The notes under the pieces were generated by a model. It was not told the DNA's origin and made no database searches. It saw only the letters and a program-made list of their open reading frames with translations. Shown piece after piece: positions 54,828 through 63,441 of a DNA stretch of 64,000 bases. The DNA is taken from NCBI RefSeq assembly GCF_002938435.1, contig NZ_POQT01000007.1, positions 1-64,000 on the forward strand. Direction: 5' to 3'. Source of the DNA: Blastococcus saxobsidens (GTDB lineage: Bacteria; Actinomycetota; Actinomycetes; Mycobacteriales; Geodermatophilaceae). Positions within the stretch are counted from its first letter, which is position 1, and each line of letters opens with the position of its first letter. Position numbers and translations under genes: made by a program.

Positions 54828-56180
54828 GTGGCCAGGCCGAGCATCGTCCCGATCGCCCTCACTCTCGACGACCGCACGGGGTACACCCTGTGGGCTCCGC
54901 CCTGGGAGGAGGACGGCGAGGAGTGGCAGGCGTTCCTCGGTACGACCGAGGGTGACACGGCCACCGTGCACCTCTTCCCGACACCGGCGAAGCTCGCCGC
55001 GTTCTGCCGCAGCAGCACCGACCACGACCTCGCCGACCACCCGGTGTGGCCGGTCGTCTCCGGGCTGGGTGCCGCGGACCTGACGCCGGACGAGGACCAC
55101 CGCTTCGACCTCGACGGCGTGTACGACATCGCCGCGGAGGACCCCGACCGCTGGGCGGTCGAGGAGCTCGCCGCCACCGTCGACATCGTCAGCCGGCTCG
55201 CCGAGTGCCTGGACACCACGGACGAGGACGACGACGAGGAGCAGTTCGAGGCCACCGCCGAGCTCGTCGCCAAGCCGGAGATCGGCTCGCTGGGCCTGGG
55301 CGTCGAGGCGTTCGCCGGCCGGTCCGGCGAGGACGCCTGGATCGGCGTCGGCAGCGTCCTGGACGACCTCTGGGAGGACGTCGTCGAGGAGCTGTCCGAG
55401 CACTTCGACTGGACCGGCGGGGGCACCGCCACGCTGGAGGAGTACCCCTCGGCGTCCGAGGCGACCGACGAGGAGCCGGCCGACGACGAGGACACCGACG
55501 CCGAGGGCGACGTGCGCCGGCCGGCAGCGGGCTCGACGGCCGCGGCGCCCGCCGAGGCGACCACGGCCGGCGTCTCGACCATCCGCGGCAACAGCCGCAT
55601 CACCGCGACCCCGGCCGCCGTCGCCGCCGCCCAGGAGTTCTGGGAGGCCGTCGGCATCCTGCCGGTCGAGGTGGTCGTGCCCGAGGGCTCCGGGGTGACG
55701 CTGCGCTGCTACGTCGAGGACGTCGCCCGGTTCCTGGGCCGCGACGGCGAGATCTTCGTCTTCGACAGCCCGACCGACCTCGCCCGCTTCTGCGCCGGCA
55801 CGGAGCCGCACGACCTCAGCGAGATCGCATCCTGGCCGGAGGTCGCCGACACCGACACCATGCCGCTGCCCGCCGACCAGGACCGCTACGACCTGACCGA
55901 GCTCTCCGAGGCCCTCGCCCAGGTCGCCGACGGAGCCACCGGCCTGGTCACGTACGGCACGCTGGCCCAGCCGGTGGAGGGCGTCCGCGACCTCGCCGAG
56001 TACGCGGGCCTCACCCGGGTGGAGGAGCTGCTGGCCCCCACCGCTCCCCTGGGCCGCGCGGTGGCCCGCGCCGACCGCGAGCCCGACGCCACGCTCACCG
56101 CCGCCGACGCCGCGCAGCTGCACCCGGCCTGGGACGAGGTCGTGGCCGCCGTCAACGGCGCCCTGGTGTTCCGCGACTGA
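54828..56180 (+). CDS. Acidic protein of unknown function with a duplicated domain
   Basis: 450 residues, family not recognised. No signal peptide or membrane helix. Two similar blocks are seen: about 18-110 (VHLFPTPAKLAAFCRSS..HDL....VWPVV) and about 290-365 (IFVFDSPTDLARFCAGT..HDL....SWPEV), each with F(P/S)xP-LA-FC-HDL-WP-V. The linker between them is very acidic (runs of Asp/Glu near 116-130 and 215-235) followed by an Ala/Thr-rich stretch. The GTG follows a CAGGAT hexamer by 6 nt, possibly leaderless. It stands alone between lpd and a convergent helicase gene. Confidence 0.8.
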   Translation: MARPSIVPIALTLDDRTGYTLWAPPWEEDGEEWQAFLGTTEGDTATVHLFPTPAKLAAFCRSSTDHDLADHPVWPVVSGLGAADLTPDEDHRFDLDGVYDIAAEDPDRWAVEELAATVDIVSRLAECLDTTDEDDDEEQFEATAELVAKPEIGSLGLGVEAFAGRSGEDAWIGVGSVLDDLWEDVVEELSEHFDWTGGGTATLEEYPSASEATDEEPADDEDTDAEGDVRRPAAGSTAAAPAEATTAGVSTIRGNSRITATPAAVAAAQEFWEAVGILPVEVVVPEGSGVTLRCYVEDVARFLGRDGEIFVFDSPTDLARFCAGTEPHDLSEIASWPEVADTDTMPLPADQDRYDLTELSEALAQVADGATGLVTYGTLAQPVEGVRDLAEYAGLTRVEELLAPTAPLGRAVARADREPDATLTAADAAQLHPAWDEVVAAVNGALVFRD

Positions 56181-56195
56181 CCTCGAACGCCTTAT

Positions 56196-56214
56196 TGATC
56201 AGGTGACCTGATCA
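56196..56214. promoter_or_regulatory. Perfect 19-bp palindrome between convergent genes
   Basis: TGATCAGGT-G-ACCTGATCA, two 9-bp arms around one base, lying 15 bp after the acidic-protein gene and just before a terminator hairpin. It is AT-richer than its surroundings and looks like a protein-binding site, but neither flanking gene starts here. Function unknown. Confidence 0.4.
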
Positions 56215-56218
56215 CGAA

Positions 56219-56254
56219 GGGTCCTGGCTCACCATCGACGGTGAGCCAGGACCC
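56219..56254. terminator. Bidirectional terminator hairpin
   Basis: Perfect 15-bp stem (arms GGGTCCTGGCTCACC and GGTGAGCCAGGACCC) with a 6-nt loop ATCGAC, between the convergent acidic-protein and helicase genes. It can serve both strands. No U-tract. Confidence 0.85.
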
Positions 56255-56284
56255 CTCGAGGTGACCCAGGACGGCTCGTGCGGG

Positions 56285-57748
56285 TCAGTCGCGGGTGCGC
56301 GGGGGCCGGGACGACCGCTCACCGGAGAACCGGCGCTCGCCGCCACCGGGACGGCCCGACCGGTCGCCGCCGGAGCGGTTGCGGTCGCCGTAGGAGCGGC
56401 GCGGACCGCCGGGGCGGTCGCCGTCGCGGCGCGGACGGCCACCGGGGCCACCGCCACCGCGGCGCATGTCGCGCTGCGTGCGCTCCTTGGGCTCCACCGG
56501 GATGCCGGCGGCGACCAGGTCCAGGATCGGCTTGTCGCCCGGACGGGTGCGGTCCAGGGGCGGGTCGACCTTGGCCGTGCGGAACCGGCGCTTGGCCTGT
56601 CCCACCTGGTCCGGGAGCAGCAGCGAGACGACCACACCGGCGGCGCCGGCGCGGGCCGTGCGGCCCGAACGGTGCAGGTAGGTCTTCGCGTCTGCCGGCG
56701 GGTCGTAGTGCAGGACCAGGGAGACGTCGTCGACGTGGATGCCACGGGCGGCGACGTCGGTGGCCACGAGCACCGGCGAGCGGGCATCGGTGAACTCCTC
56801 CAGCGCACGCTTGCGCGCGGACTGGGGCAGCCCACCGTGGATGGCCTCGGCCCTGATCCCGGCGGCCTTCAGGTTCTCGGCCAGCCGGTCCACACCCAGC
56901 TGGGTGCGGGCGAAGATGATCGTCCGGCCCGGGCGGGAGGCCAGCTCGGTGGCCACCTGCAGCTTGTCGCGGAAGGCGAGGGTGAAGGCCAGGTGCTCGG
57001 CCGGCGGGGCGTCGTCGCCGGCCCGCTTGACCTCGTGCCGGGCCGGGTCCTTGAGGTAGCGGCGGACCAGGGAGTCGACCTCGCCGTCCAGGGTCGCCGA
57101 GAACAGCAGCCGCTGGGCGTTGCGGTCGGTCTGGTCGAGCAGCTCCTTGACGACCGGGAGGAAGCCCAGGTCGGCCATGAAGTCGGCCTCGTCCAGCACG
57201 GTGACGACCACCTCGGCCAGGGTGCACTCCCCTTGGCTGATCAGGTCCTGCAGCCGGCCGGGGGTGGCGATGACGACGTCGACGCCGCGGCGCAGCTGCT
57301 GGATCTGGCGGTACATCGGCGCGCCGCCGTAGACGGTGGCCAGCACGACGCCGGTCGCCTGGCCGAGCGGGGCCAGGTTGTCGTAGACCTGCTGGGCCAG
57401 CTCGCGGGTGGGCACGAGGACCAGTCCGCGGGGGGCCCGGCGGCCGTTCTTGACCTCGGCACCGACGCGGGCGAGCAGGGGCAGGCCGAAGGCCAGCGTC
57501 TTGCCCGAACCCGTGGCGGCCTTGCCGAGCACGTCCCGGCCCGCGAGGGCGTCGGGGAGGGCCGAGGTCTGGATGGCGAACGGGCGGTGGATGCCGCGCC
57601 GCTCGAGGGCGGTCACGAGCTGCTGGGGCAGGCCCAGCTGGCCGAACGTCGGGCCGGTCGGGGCCTCGACGACGTTCTCGGTGGAAGTGTTCCCAGTGGT
57701 GTTCTCGACCTCGTTCGACTCGAACGAGACAGGGTTGACCAACGTCAT
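56285..57748 (-). CDS. DEAD-box ATP-dependent RNA helicase with RG-rich tail
   Basis: 487-residue RNA helicase with all core motifs: ATGSGKT (78-84), PTRELA, ATPGR, DEAD, SAT, and HRSGRTARAG. The C-terminal 70 residues are rich in Arg and Gly (e.g. RRGGGGPGGRPRRDGDRPGG), typical of actinobacterial DEAD proteins that work in ribosome assembly or RNA decay. The ATG at 57748 gives a normal N-terminus; an in-frame start at 57889 would add 47 residues of unlikely sequence. The roughly 240 nt between this start and the mgtC-like gene end holds the promoter and a long leader with a short ACCGGC/GCCGGT hairpin (57906-57922). Confidence 0.9.
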   Translation of the reverse strand: MTLVNPVSFESNEVENTTGNTSTENVVEAPTGPTFGQLGLPQQLVTALERRGIHRPFAIQTSALPDALAGRDVLGKAATGSGKTLAFGLPLLARVGAEVKNGRRAPRGLVLVPTRELAQQVYDNLAPLGQATGVVLATVYGGAPMYRQIQQLRRGVDVVIATPGRLQDLISQGECTLAEVVVTVLDEADFMADLGFLPVVKELLDQTDRNAQRLLFSATLDGEVDSLVRRYLKDPARHEVKRAGDDAPPAEHLAFTLAFRDKLQVATELASRPGRTIIFARTQLGVDRLAENLKAAGIRAEAIHGGLPQSARKRALEEFTDARSPVLVATDVAARGIHVDDVSLVLHYDPPADAKTYLHRSGRTARAGAAGVVVSLLLPDQVGQAKRRFRTAKVDPPLDRTRPGDKPILDLVAAGIPVEPKERTQRDMRRGGGGPGGRPRRDGDRPGGPRRSYGDRNRSGGDRSGRPGGGERRFSGERSSRPPRTRD

Positions 57749-57988
57749 GCGGGGTGGGGCTCCGATACTGCTCGGAGCGCGTCCCGTGGAAAAGGAGGTC
57801 ACGGCGGTGTGCGCCGCGTTCCTAGTGGCGATCGCTTGCGCCCAGGTGTGGAACGCGGGATCTGCACGGATGCGCTCGTGCCCGGACAAACCGTCCGGGA
57901 GGATGACCGGCCTTGTGCCGGTACCCCCAGGCTAGCAGCGAAGATCGCGAAACGATTCCCGCCCAGGGGTGGGCACCGTCACGCTGAG

Positions 57989-58681
57989 TCAGTCGGCGTC
58001 CTCGGCGGGCCCGCCCGCGGTGATCGCCAGCACCCCGTCGATGTCGGCCAGCCACGTCGCCAGCTGGGTCACCGGTCCGCTTCCCTCGACGGAGAGCCGC
58101 ACGGTCGCCTGCCGCACGGCAGCTCCACCCCCGTCGTCGGTCGTCGCGACCAGGTCGCGCACCGTGAAGCCGCGCTGCGTGCACTCCGCCAGCGCCCGCC
58201 GGAGCACGCCCTCGCCGTCGCGATAGGTGAGCGTCAGGGCGTGCACCCGGGTGGCCCGGTCGGACAGCCGGCGGGCCAGCGGGGTGAAGCCGTAGGAGAC
58301 CGCGAAGTGCGCGAGGGTCGCCACGACCGCGAGCAGCCACAGCCCCGCGCCGGCCGCCATCCCCACTGCGGCGGTCAGCCAGACGATCGCCGCCGTCGTC
58401 AGGCCGCGGACCGCGTCGCGGCGGACGAAGATCAGCCCGCCGCCGATGAAGCCGAGCCCGGAGACCACCTGCGCGGCCACCCGGGAGTCGCCGAACTGCG
58501 CCTGGCTGATGACCATGAACAGCGCCGCGGCGAACCCGACGACGGTGAGCGTCCGCAGCCCCGCCGCCTTGTGCCGCAGCTCGCGCTCGAGACCGATGAG
58601 CGCCGAGAGCAGGAAGGCCACCCCCAGGTTCCCGACGTGCTCCCACGTCTCCGGGCTCGGCGCGGCCAGCGCCAGGATCAC
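57989..58681 (-). CDS. MgtC/SapB family membrane protein
   Basis: 230 residues: an N-terminal membrane domain with about four or five helices carrying LSALIGLERELRHKAAGLRTLTVV and QVVSGLGFIGGGLIFVRRD, the MgtC signatures, then a C-terminal ACT-like soluble domain (about 145-225). MgtC proteins influence Mg2+ limitation survival and F-ATPase or phosphate balance in other bacteria; the role here is unknown. It starts 4 nt after the end of add on the same strand, so the two are probably co-transcribed. Confidence 0.87.
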   Translation of the reverse strand: MILALAAPSPETWEHVGNLGVAFLLSALIGLERELRHKAAGLRTLTVVGFAAALFMVISQAQFGDSRVAAQVVSGLGFIGGGLIFVRRDAVRGLTTAAIVWLTAAVGMAAGAGLWLLAVVATLAHFAVSYGFTPLARRLSDRATRVHALTLTYRDGEGVLRRALAECTQRGFTVRDLVATTDDGGGAAVRQATVRLSVEGSGPVTQLATWLADIDGVLAITAGGPAEDAD

Positions 58682-58685
58682 CGGA

Positions 58686-59759
58686 TCAGCCCTGGAGTGC
58701 CGCGTAACCCGGCCGCACGACGTCCTCCAGCAGCCGGCGCCGCTCCTCGTCGGTCAGGAACGCACCCGCCAGTGCCCGCTCGGTGACCGTCCGGACGTCG
58801 TCCCAGCCCCACCCGAACGTCGTCGCGACGTCGGTGACCTCGCTGGTGACCGACACCCCGCTCATCAGCCGGTTGTCGGTGTTGAGGGTGACGGCGAAGC
58901 CGAGCCGGTGCAGCCGGTCCACCGGGTGCGCCGCCAGCGACGGGTAGGCGCCGGTCTGCACGTTGGACGACGGCGCCACCTCGAGCGTCACCTGCCCGTC
59001 GCGCACCCGCCGCGCCACCGGGCCGAGGGTGCCCTCGGCGGTCACCTCGTCGGCGATCCGCACGCCGTGGCCCAGGCGCTCGGCGCGGGCGCCGTCGAGG
59101 GCCGCGCGGATGGACCCGATGCCGGCCGCCTCACCGGCGTGCACGGTGCGGTGCGCCCCGGCGCGGTCCAGCAGCGCCAGCGCGGCCGGGATGCGGTCCG
59201 GCGGGAAGCCGTCCTCGGGGCCGGCCAGGTCGAAGCCGACGACGCCGGCGTCGCGGTAGCGGACGACGAGGTCCGCCACCTCCTCCCAGCGGTCGTCCTG
59301 CCGCATGGCGCACAGCAGCGTGCCGACGCTGATCGGCGTGCCGGCCGCGGCGGCCTCCCGGCTGCCCTGCGCGTAGCCCTCGAGCATCGCCTCGACCGCG
59401 GCCTCCAGCGGCATGCCGGGGGCCAGCAGCTCCGGGGCCATGCGCACCTCGGCGTGCACGACCCCGTCGGCGGCCAGGTCCAGCGCGCATTCGCGGGCCA
59501 CCCGGGCGACGGCGTCCGGGGTCTGCATCACGGCCACGGTGTGGGCGAAGGTCTCCAGGTACTGCACGAGCGAGCCGGAGTCGGCGGCCTCGCGGAACCA
59601 GCGACCCAGCGCCCCCGCCTCGTCGGCCGGGAGGCCCCGGTAGCCGACCGCGTCGGCCAGCTCGAGCACCGTCTGCGGGCGCAGACCGCCGTCCAGGTGG
59701 TCGTGCAGGAGGACCTTCGGGGCCCGGCGGACGTTCTCGGCGTTCAGTGGTGCAGGCAC
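58686..59759 (-). CDS. add: Adenosine deaminase
   Basis: Deaminates (deoxy)adenosine to (deoxy)inosine, which DeoD can then split. 357 residues with the zinc-binding LHDHLDGGLR at the start, HAGEAAG with the catalytic Glu, the SSNVQTGA segment, and a Asp-Asp-type metal/active site in LNTDNRLMS. Its M. tuberculosis counterpart also precedes deoA and cdd. GTG start 6 nt after a TAGCGT hexamer. Confidence 0.93.
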   Translation of the reverse strand: MPAPLNAENVRRAPKVLLHDHLDGGLRPQTVLELADAVGYRGLPADEAGALGRWFREAADSGSLVQYLETFAHTVAVMQTPDAVARVARECALDLAADGVVHAEVRMAPELLAPGMPLEAAVEAMLEGYAQGSREAAAAGTPISVGTLLCAMRQDDRWEEVADLVVRYRDAGVVGFDLAGPEDGFPPDRIPAALALLDRAGAHRTVHAGEAAGIGSIRAALDGARAERLGHGVRIADEVTAEGTLGPVARRVRDGQVTLEVAPSSNVQTGAYPSLAAHPVDRLHRLGFAVTLNTDNRLMSGVSVTSEVTDVATTFGWGWDDVRTVTERALAGAFLTDEERRRLLEDVVRPGYAALQG

Positions 59760-59765
59760 CCCGCG

Positions 59766-59771
59766 ACGCTA
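59766..59771 (-). promoter_or_regulatory. Candidate -10 box of add
   Basis: TAGCGT on the minus strand, 6 nt before the add GTG. Identical hexamer and near-identical spacing to deoD and birA. Confidence 0.45.
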
Positions 59772-59809
59772 CCTGTCGTGCCGGGTGGGGCCCGGAGGCC
59801 TCCGCAGAG

Positions 59810-60649
59810 TCACTGCCCGCGGTCCTGCCAGCGGAACGTCTTGACGCACAGCAGCAGGCCGACGACGCACCAGACCGCCAGCACCAGCGCCACCCGGCCC
59901 AGCTCCCAGGTGCCGGCCGGCTCGTCGGCGGCCAGCGCGTCGGGCAGGAACACCGACCGCAGCCCCTGGGCCATCCACTTCAACGGGAAGACCGCGGCGA
60001 CCGTCTGCATCCAGGTCGGGATCTCGCTGAACTGGAAGAAGACGCCGGAGATGAACTGGAGCACCAGCGCGAAGGGGGTCACCGTCGCCGAGGCCGAGCG
60101 GCCGTTCTTCGCCAGGCTCGACAGGGCGATGCCCAGCAGCGTGCACGCCGCGGCCCCGAGCGCCGACACCCAGGCGAACACCAGCCAGTCCGAGCCCGAG
60201 GGCAGGTCGATGCCGTAGAAGACGACGCCGATCAGCAGCAGGACGACGATGATCGCCACCGTCACCGCGAGCACCTGGACGACCTTGCCCACGAAGAAGG
60301 CGCTGCGCGGCATCGGTGTGCCGGCCAGGTGCTTGAGGGTGCCGTCGGAGCGTTCCGTGGCGATGCTGATCGCCATGTTCTGCAGGCTGGCGCCGAGGAT
60401 GCCGGCGGCGATGATCCCGGCCATGAAGTACTGGGTGAAGCTGACGCCCTCGCCCAGGTCGAAGTCCAGCACCGCGCCGAAGACCGTGAGCAGCAGGACC
60501 GGCAGGAGCAGCGTGAACACCACCGACTCCCGCTGGCGGAAGAACTCCTTGAGCTCCACCACCGCGCGCGAGCGGTAGACCGAGGCGATGGACGGCAGGG
60601 CCGGCTCGTGGCCGGACCCCGCCTCGCGGGCGGGCCGGGTCGTCGTCAT
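59810..60649 (-). CDS. ABC-2 type transporter permease
   Basis: 279 residues, six predicted helices, ABC-2 fold (RAVVELKEFFRQRESVVFTLLLPVLLLTVFGAVLDF; FMAGIIAAGILGASLQNMAISIATER; KWMAQGLRSVFLP). It is the membrane partner of the ATPase encoded just upstream, whose stop overlaps its start (ATGA). This exporter type handles drugs, antibiotics or lipids; substrate unknown. It interrupts the add-deoA-cdd order found in mycobacteria. Confidence 0.88.
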   Translation of the reverse strand: MTTTRPAREAGSGHEPALPSIASVYRSRAVVELKEFFRQRESVVFTLLLPVLLLTVFGAVLDFDLGEGVSFTQYFMAGIIAAGILGASLQNMAISIATERSDGTLKHLAGTPMPRSAFFVGKVVQVLAVTVAIIVVLLLIGVVFYGIDLPSGSDWLVFAWVSALGAAACTLLGIALSSLAKNGRSASATVTPFALVLQFISGVFFQFSEIPTWMQTVAAVFPLKWMAQGLRSVFLPDALAADEPAGTWELGRVALVLAVWCVVGLLLCVKTFRWQDRGQ

Positions 60650-61584
60650 CGGGTCACCTCTCCCCCGGCGGTCGCGGCGGTGCCCGCGCGCTCGCCCTCG
60701 CCGATCATCCGCAGGTAGACGTCCTCGAGCGTGGGGCGGGCCACCACGAGGTCGGGCACCTCACCGGGGAACCGCTCGGCCAGGCCCCGCACGAAGGCGG
60801 TGGGTGTCGCCGTCGCCTCGGTGCGACGCGTGCCGCCCTCGGTCCAGGTGACCACCGCCGGCGCCGTCTCGCGCCCGCCCAGGGCCGACGGCACGGCAAC
60901 TTCGGCCAGCCGGCCGCGGGCGATCACGCCGACCCGGTCGGCCAGGGCCTCGGCCTCGTCGAGGTAGTGGGTGGTGAGCAGCATCGTGGTACCGAGGTCG
61001 CGCAGCGAGCGGATCAGCGACCAGAACTGCCGCCGGGCCTCCGGGTCGAAGCCCGTCGTCGGCTCGTCGAGGAAGAGCAGGGTCGGCCCGCCGACGATGC
61101 CCAGCGCGACGTCGAGCCGGCGGCGCTGCCCACCCGAGAGCGCCTTCGCGCGGACACCGGCCTTCTCGGTGAGGCCGACGAGCTCGAGCACCTCGTCGGG
61201 GTCGCGCGGCCGCGGGTAGTAGGACGCCTGCGCCCGCACCAGCTCCCGCACGGACAGCTGGCTGTCGCCGCCGCCGGACTGCAGGACGATGCCCAGCTGC
61301 GCCTTCCAGCGCCGGGTGCCGTCGGCCGGGTCGGCGCCCAGCACCCGCACCTCACCGCCGTCGCGGCCGCGGTAGCCCTCGCAGATCTCCACCGTCGTCG
61401 TCTTGCCGGCGCCGTTGGGGCCGAGCAGCGCGAAGATCTCGCCCCGGTGGATGTCGAGGTCCAGGCCGTCGACGGCGGTGAAGTCGCCGTAGCGCTTGAC
61501 CAGCCCGCGGATGGAGATCGCGGCGTCCGGGTCGAGCGGGTCTCCGGGTTGCGGCCGGCCGCGGACCGCGGTGGGACTGGTCAC
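60646..61584 (-). CDS. ABC transporter ATP-binding protein (DrrA/ABC-2 exporter type)
   Basis: 312-residue ATPase: Walker A GPNGAGKT at 55-62, Q-loop LGIVLQSGGG, signature LSGGQRRRLDVAL, Walker B LLFLDEPTTGFD and switch His in LLTTHYLDEAEALADRV. The C-terminal 90 residues match DrrA-like exporters. GTG start. The operon has two genes with the ABC-2 permease downstream. Confidence 0.92.
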   Translation of the reverse strand: MTSPTAVRGRPQPGDPLDPDAAISIRGLVKRYGDFTAVDGLDLDIHRGEIFALLGPNGAGKTTTVEICEGYRGRDGGEVRVLGADPADGTRRWKAQLGIVLQSGGGDSQLSVRELVRAQASYYPRPRDPDEVLELVGLTEKAGVRAKALSGGQRRRLDVALGIVGGPTLLFLDEPTTGFDPEARRQFWSLIRSLRDLGTTMLLTTHYLDEAEALADRVGVIARGRLAEVAVPSALGGRETAPAVVTWTEGGTRRTEATATPTAFVRGLAERFPGEVPDLVVARPTLEDVYLRMIGEGERAGTAATAGGEVTR

Positions 61585-61670
61585 GAGGGAACAGTCTCCC
61601 CCATGCTCGTGGTACCGCCGCCACGTGCCGTCTGCCAGCGGCGCTGAGGCGTCCCGGCGATCGTCGGGGA

Positions 61671-61746
61671 CCTCCGGGCCCCACTCCTCGCGCCGCCTCG
61701 CAGGGCGGGCACCCGGCCCTCCTCCGGGACCCTCCGGGCCCCGCTC
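61671..61746. repeat. Short direct repeat downstream of deoA
   Basis: CCTCCGGGCCCC(A/G)CTC occurs at 61671-61686 and again at 61731-61746, exactly 60 bp apart with one mismatch, in the 163-bp gap between deoA and the ABC ATPase gene. Nothing else is recognisable in the gap. Confidence 0.4.
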
Positions 61747-61747
61747 G

Positions 61748-63019
61748 TCAGGCCGTGATGCGTTCCAGGACGAGCGGCAGGGGCCGGTCGTCGGTGTCGA
61801 CGCCGATCGCGCCCTCCAGCGCCTCCAGCGCCCGCGGGATGCGGGCGGCGTCGTCGGTCCGCAGCGCCAGCAGCGGCTGGCCGGCGGTGACCCGCTCCCC
61901 CACCCCGGCGGTCCAGGTGATGCCGGCCGCAGCCGACACCGGGTCCTCCTTGCGGGCCCGGCCGGCGCCCAGCCGCCAGGCCGCCACGCCGAGGGCGTAG
62001 GCGTCCAGCCGGGTCAGGGTGCCGCCGGCCGGCGCCGTCACCACATGGGTCTCGGCCGGCCGGGGCAGCGGCGCGTCGGGGTCGCCGCCCTGCGCGGCGA
62101 TCATCCGCCGCCACACGTCCATGGCCCGCCCGTCGCGCAGCGCGTCGGCGGGGTCGACGTCGGAACGCCCGGCACCGGCCAGCATCTCCCGCGCCAGCGC
62201 CAGGGTCAGCTCGACGACGTCGGCCGGTCCCCCGCCGGCGAGCACCTCGACCGACTCGGCGACCTCGACCGCGTTGCCGGCGGCGCGGCCCAGGGGCCGG
62301 TCCATCGCCGTCACGAGGGCCACGGTGCGCACCCCGGCCGCCTCGCCGAGGCCGACCATGGTGCGGGCCAGCGTGCGGGCGTCGTCGGCGCTCTTCATGA
62401 AGGCACCGGAGCCGGTCTTGACGTCGAGCACCAGCGCGTCGGCGCCTTCGGCGATCTTCTTGCTCATGATCGAGCTGGCGATCAGCGGGATCGACTCCAC
62501 CGTGCCGGTGACGTCGCGCAGGGCGTACAGCAGCTTGTCGGCCGGGGCCAGGTCGCTGCCGGCCGCGCAGATCACCGCCCCGACGTCGCGCAGCTGCGCC
62601 AGGTACGCCCCTTCGTGCACGTCGGCGCGCCAGCCCGGGATCGACTCCAGCTTGTCCAGCGTGCCGCCGGTGTGGCCCAGGCCCCGCCCGGAGAGCTGCG
62701 GCACCGCGACACCGCAGGCGGCGACCAGCGGAGCCAGCGGCAGCGTGATCTTGTCCCCGACCCCGCCGGTGGAGTGCTTGTCCGCCGTCGGCCGGCCGAG
62801 CGAGGACAGGTCCTTGCGCTCCCCGGAGTCGATCATCGCCTGCGTCCAGACGGCGAGCTCCTCGCCGGCCATGCCGTTGAAGAACACCGCCATGAGCAGC
62901 GCGCTCATCTGCTCGTCGGGCACGCGGCCGTCGGTGTAGGCGCCGATCACCCAGCGGATCTGCTCGGGGGTGAGCTGCGCGCCGTCGCGCTTGGCCCGGA
63001 TGACGTCGATCGCGTCCAT
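61748..63019 (-). CDS. deoA: Thymidine phosphorylase
   Basis: Converts thymidine or deoxyuridine plus phosphate to base and deoxyribose-1-phosphate. 423 residues with KHSTGGVGDKITLPLAPLVA (phosphate loop), SGRGLGHTGGTLDKLESIPG (the family signature) and DVKTGSGAFM. Its ATG shares a base with the cdd stop (TGATG), so cdd and deoA are coupled. Product feeds a phosphomutase and DeoC. Confidence 0.94.
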   Translation of the reverse strand: MDAIDVIRAKRDGAQLTPEQIRWVIGAYTDGRVPDEQMSALLMAVFFNGMAGEELAVWTQAMIDSGERKDLSSLGRPTADKHSTGGVGDKITLPLAPLVAACGVAVPQLSGRGLGHTGGTLDKLESIPGWRADVHEGAYLAQLRDVGAVICAAGSDLAPADKLLYALRDVTGTVESIPLIASSIMSKKIAEGADALVLDVKTGSGAFMKSADDARTLARTMVGLGEAAGVRTVALVTAMDRPLGRAAGNAVEVAESVEVLAGGGPADVVELTLALAREMLAGAGRSDVDPADALRDGRAMDVWRRMIAAQGGDPDAPLPRPAETHVVTAPAGGTLTRLDAYALGVAAWRLGAGRARKEDPVSAAAGITWTAGVGERVTAGQPLLALRTDDAARIPRALEALEGAIGVDTDDRPLPLVLERITA

Positions 63020-63441
63020 CAGCCCTGCCCCCGCTCGGCCGCCGCGACGAGGTCCTCCGGGCCGAAGGCGTCCGGCAGGACCTCGCGCATCGGCACGATG
63101 CCGAGGGACACCGTCTCGATGAGCATGTCCGCACCGCCGTGCTCCCACAGCAGCTGCCGGCACCGGCCGCACGGCATGAGCGGCTGCCCGTCCCCGCCGA
63201 CGCAGGCCACGGCGACGAGCCGCCCGCCACCGGTGCGGGCGAGGTCGCTGACCATCCCGCACTCGGCGCACAGCCCCAGCCCGTACGACGCGTTCTCCAC
63301 GTTGCAGCCGGTGACCACCCGCCCGTCGTCCACGAGTCCGGCCACCCCCACGGGGAACCTGGAGTACGGCGCATAGGCGTGGGTCATGGCCTCGCGGGCG
63401 GCGGCCCGCAGGACCTCCCAGTCGGGCGCAGGCGCGCTCAC
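63019..63441 (-). CDS. cdd: Cytidine deaminase
   Basis: Deaminates (deoxy)cytidine to (deoxy)uridine. 140 residues with the zinc ligands and proton shuttle in CAECG (Cys58, Glu60) and PCGRC (Cys91, Cys94), and the substrate segment GCNVENASYG. Homotetrameric small type. The GTG overlaps the permease stop by one base, so import, deamination and phosphorolysis are encoded in one coupled run. Confidence 0.94.
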   Translation of the reverse strand: MSAPAPDWEVLRAAAREAMTHAYAPYSRFPVGVAGLVDDGRVVTGCNVENASYGLGLCAECGMVSDLARTGGGRLVAVACVGGDGQPLMPCGRCRQLLWEHGGADMLIETVSLGIVPMREVLPDAFGPEDLVAAAERGQG

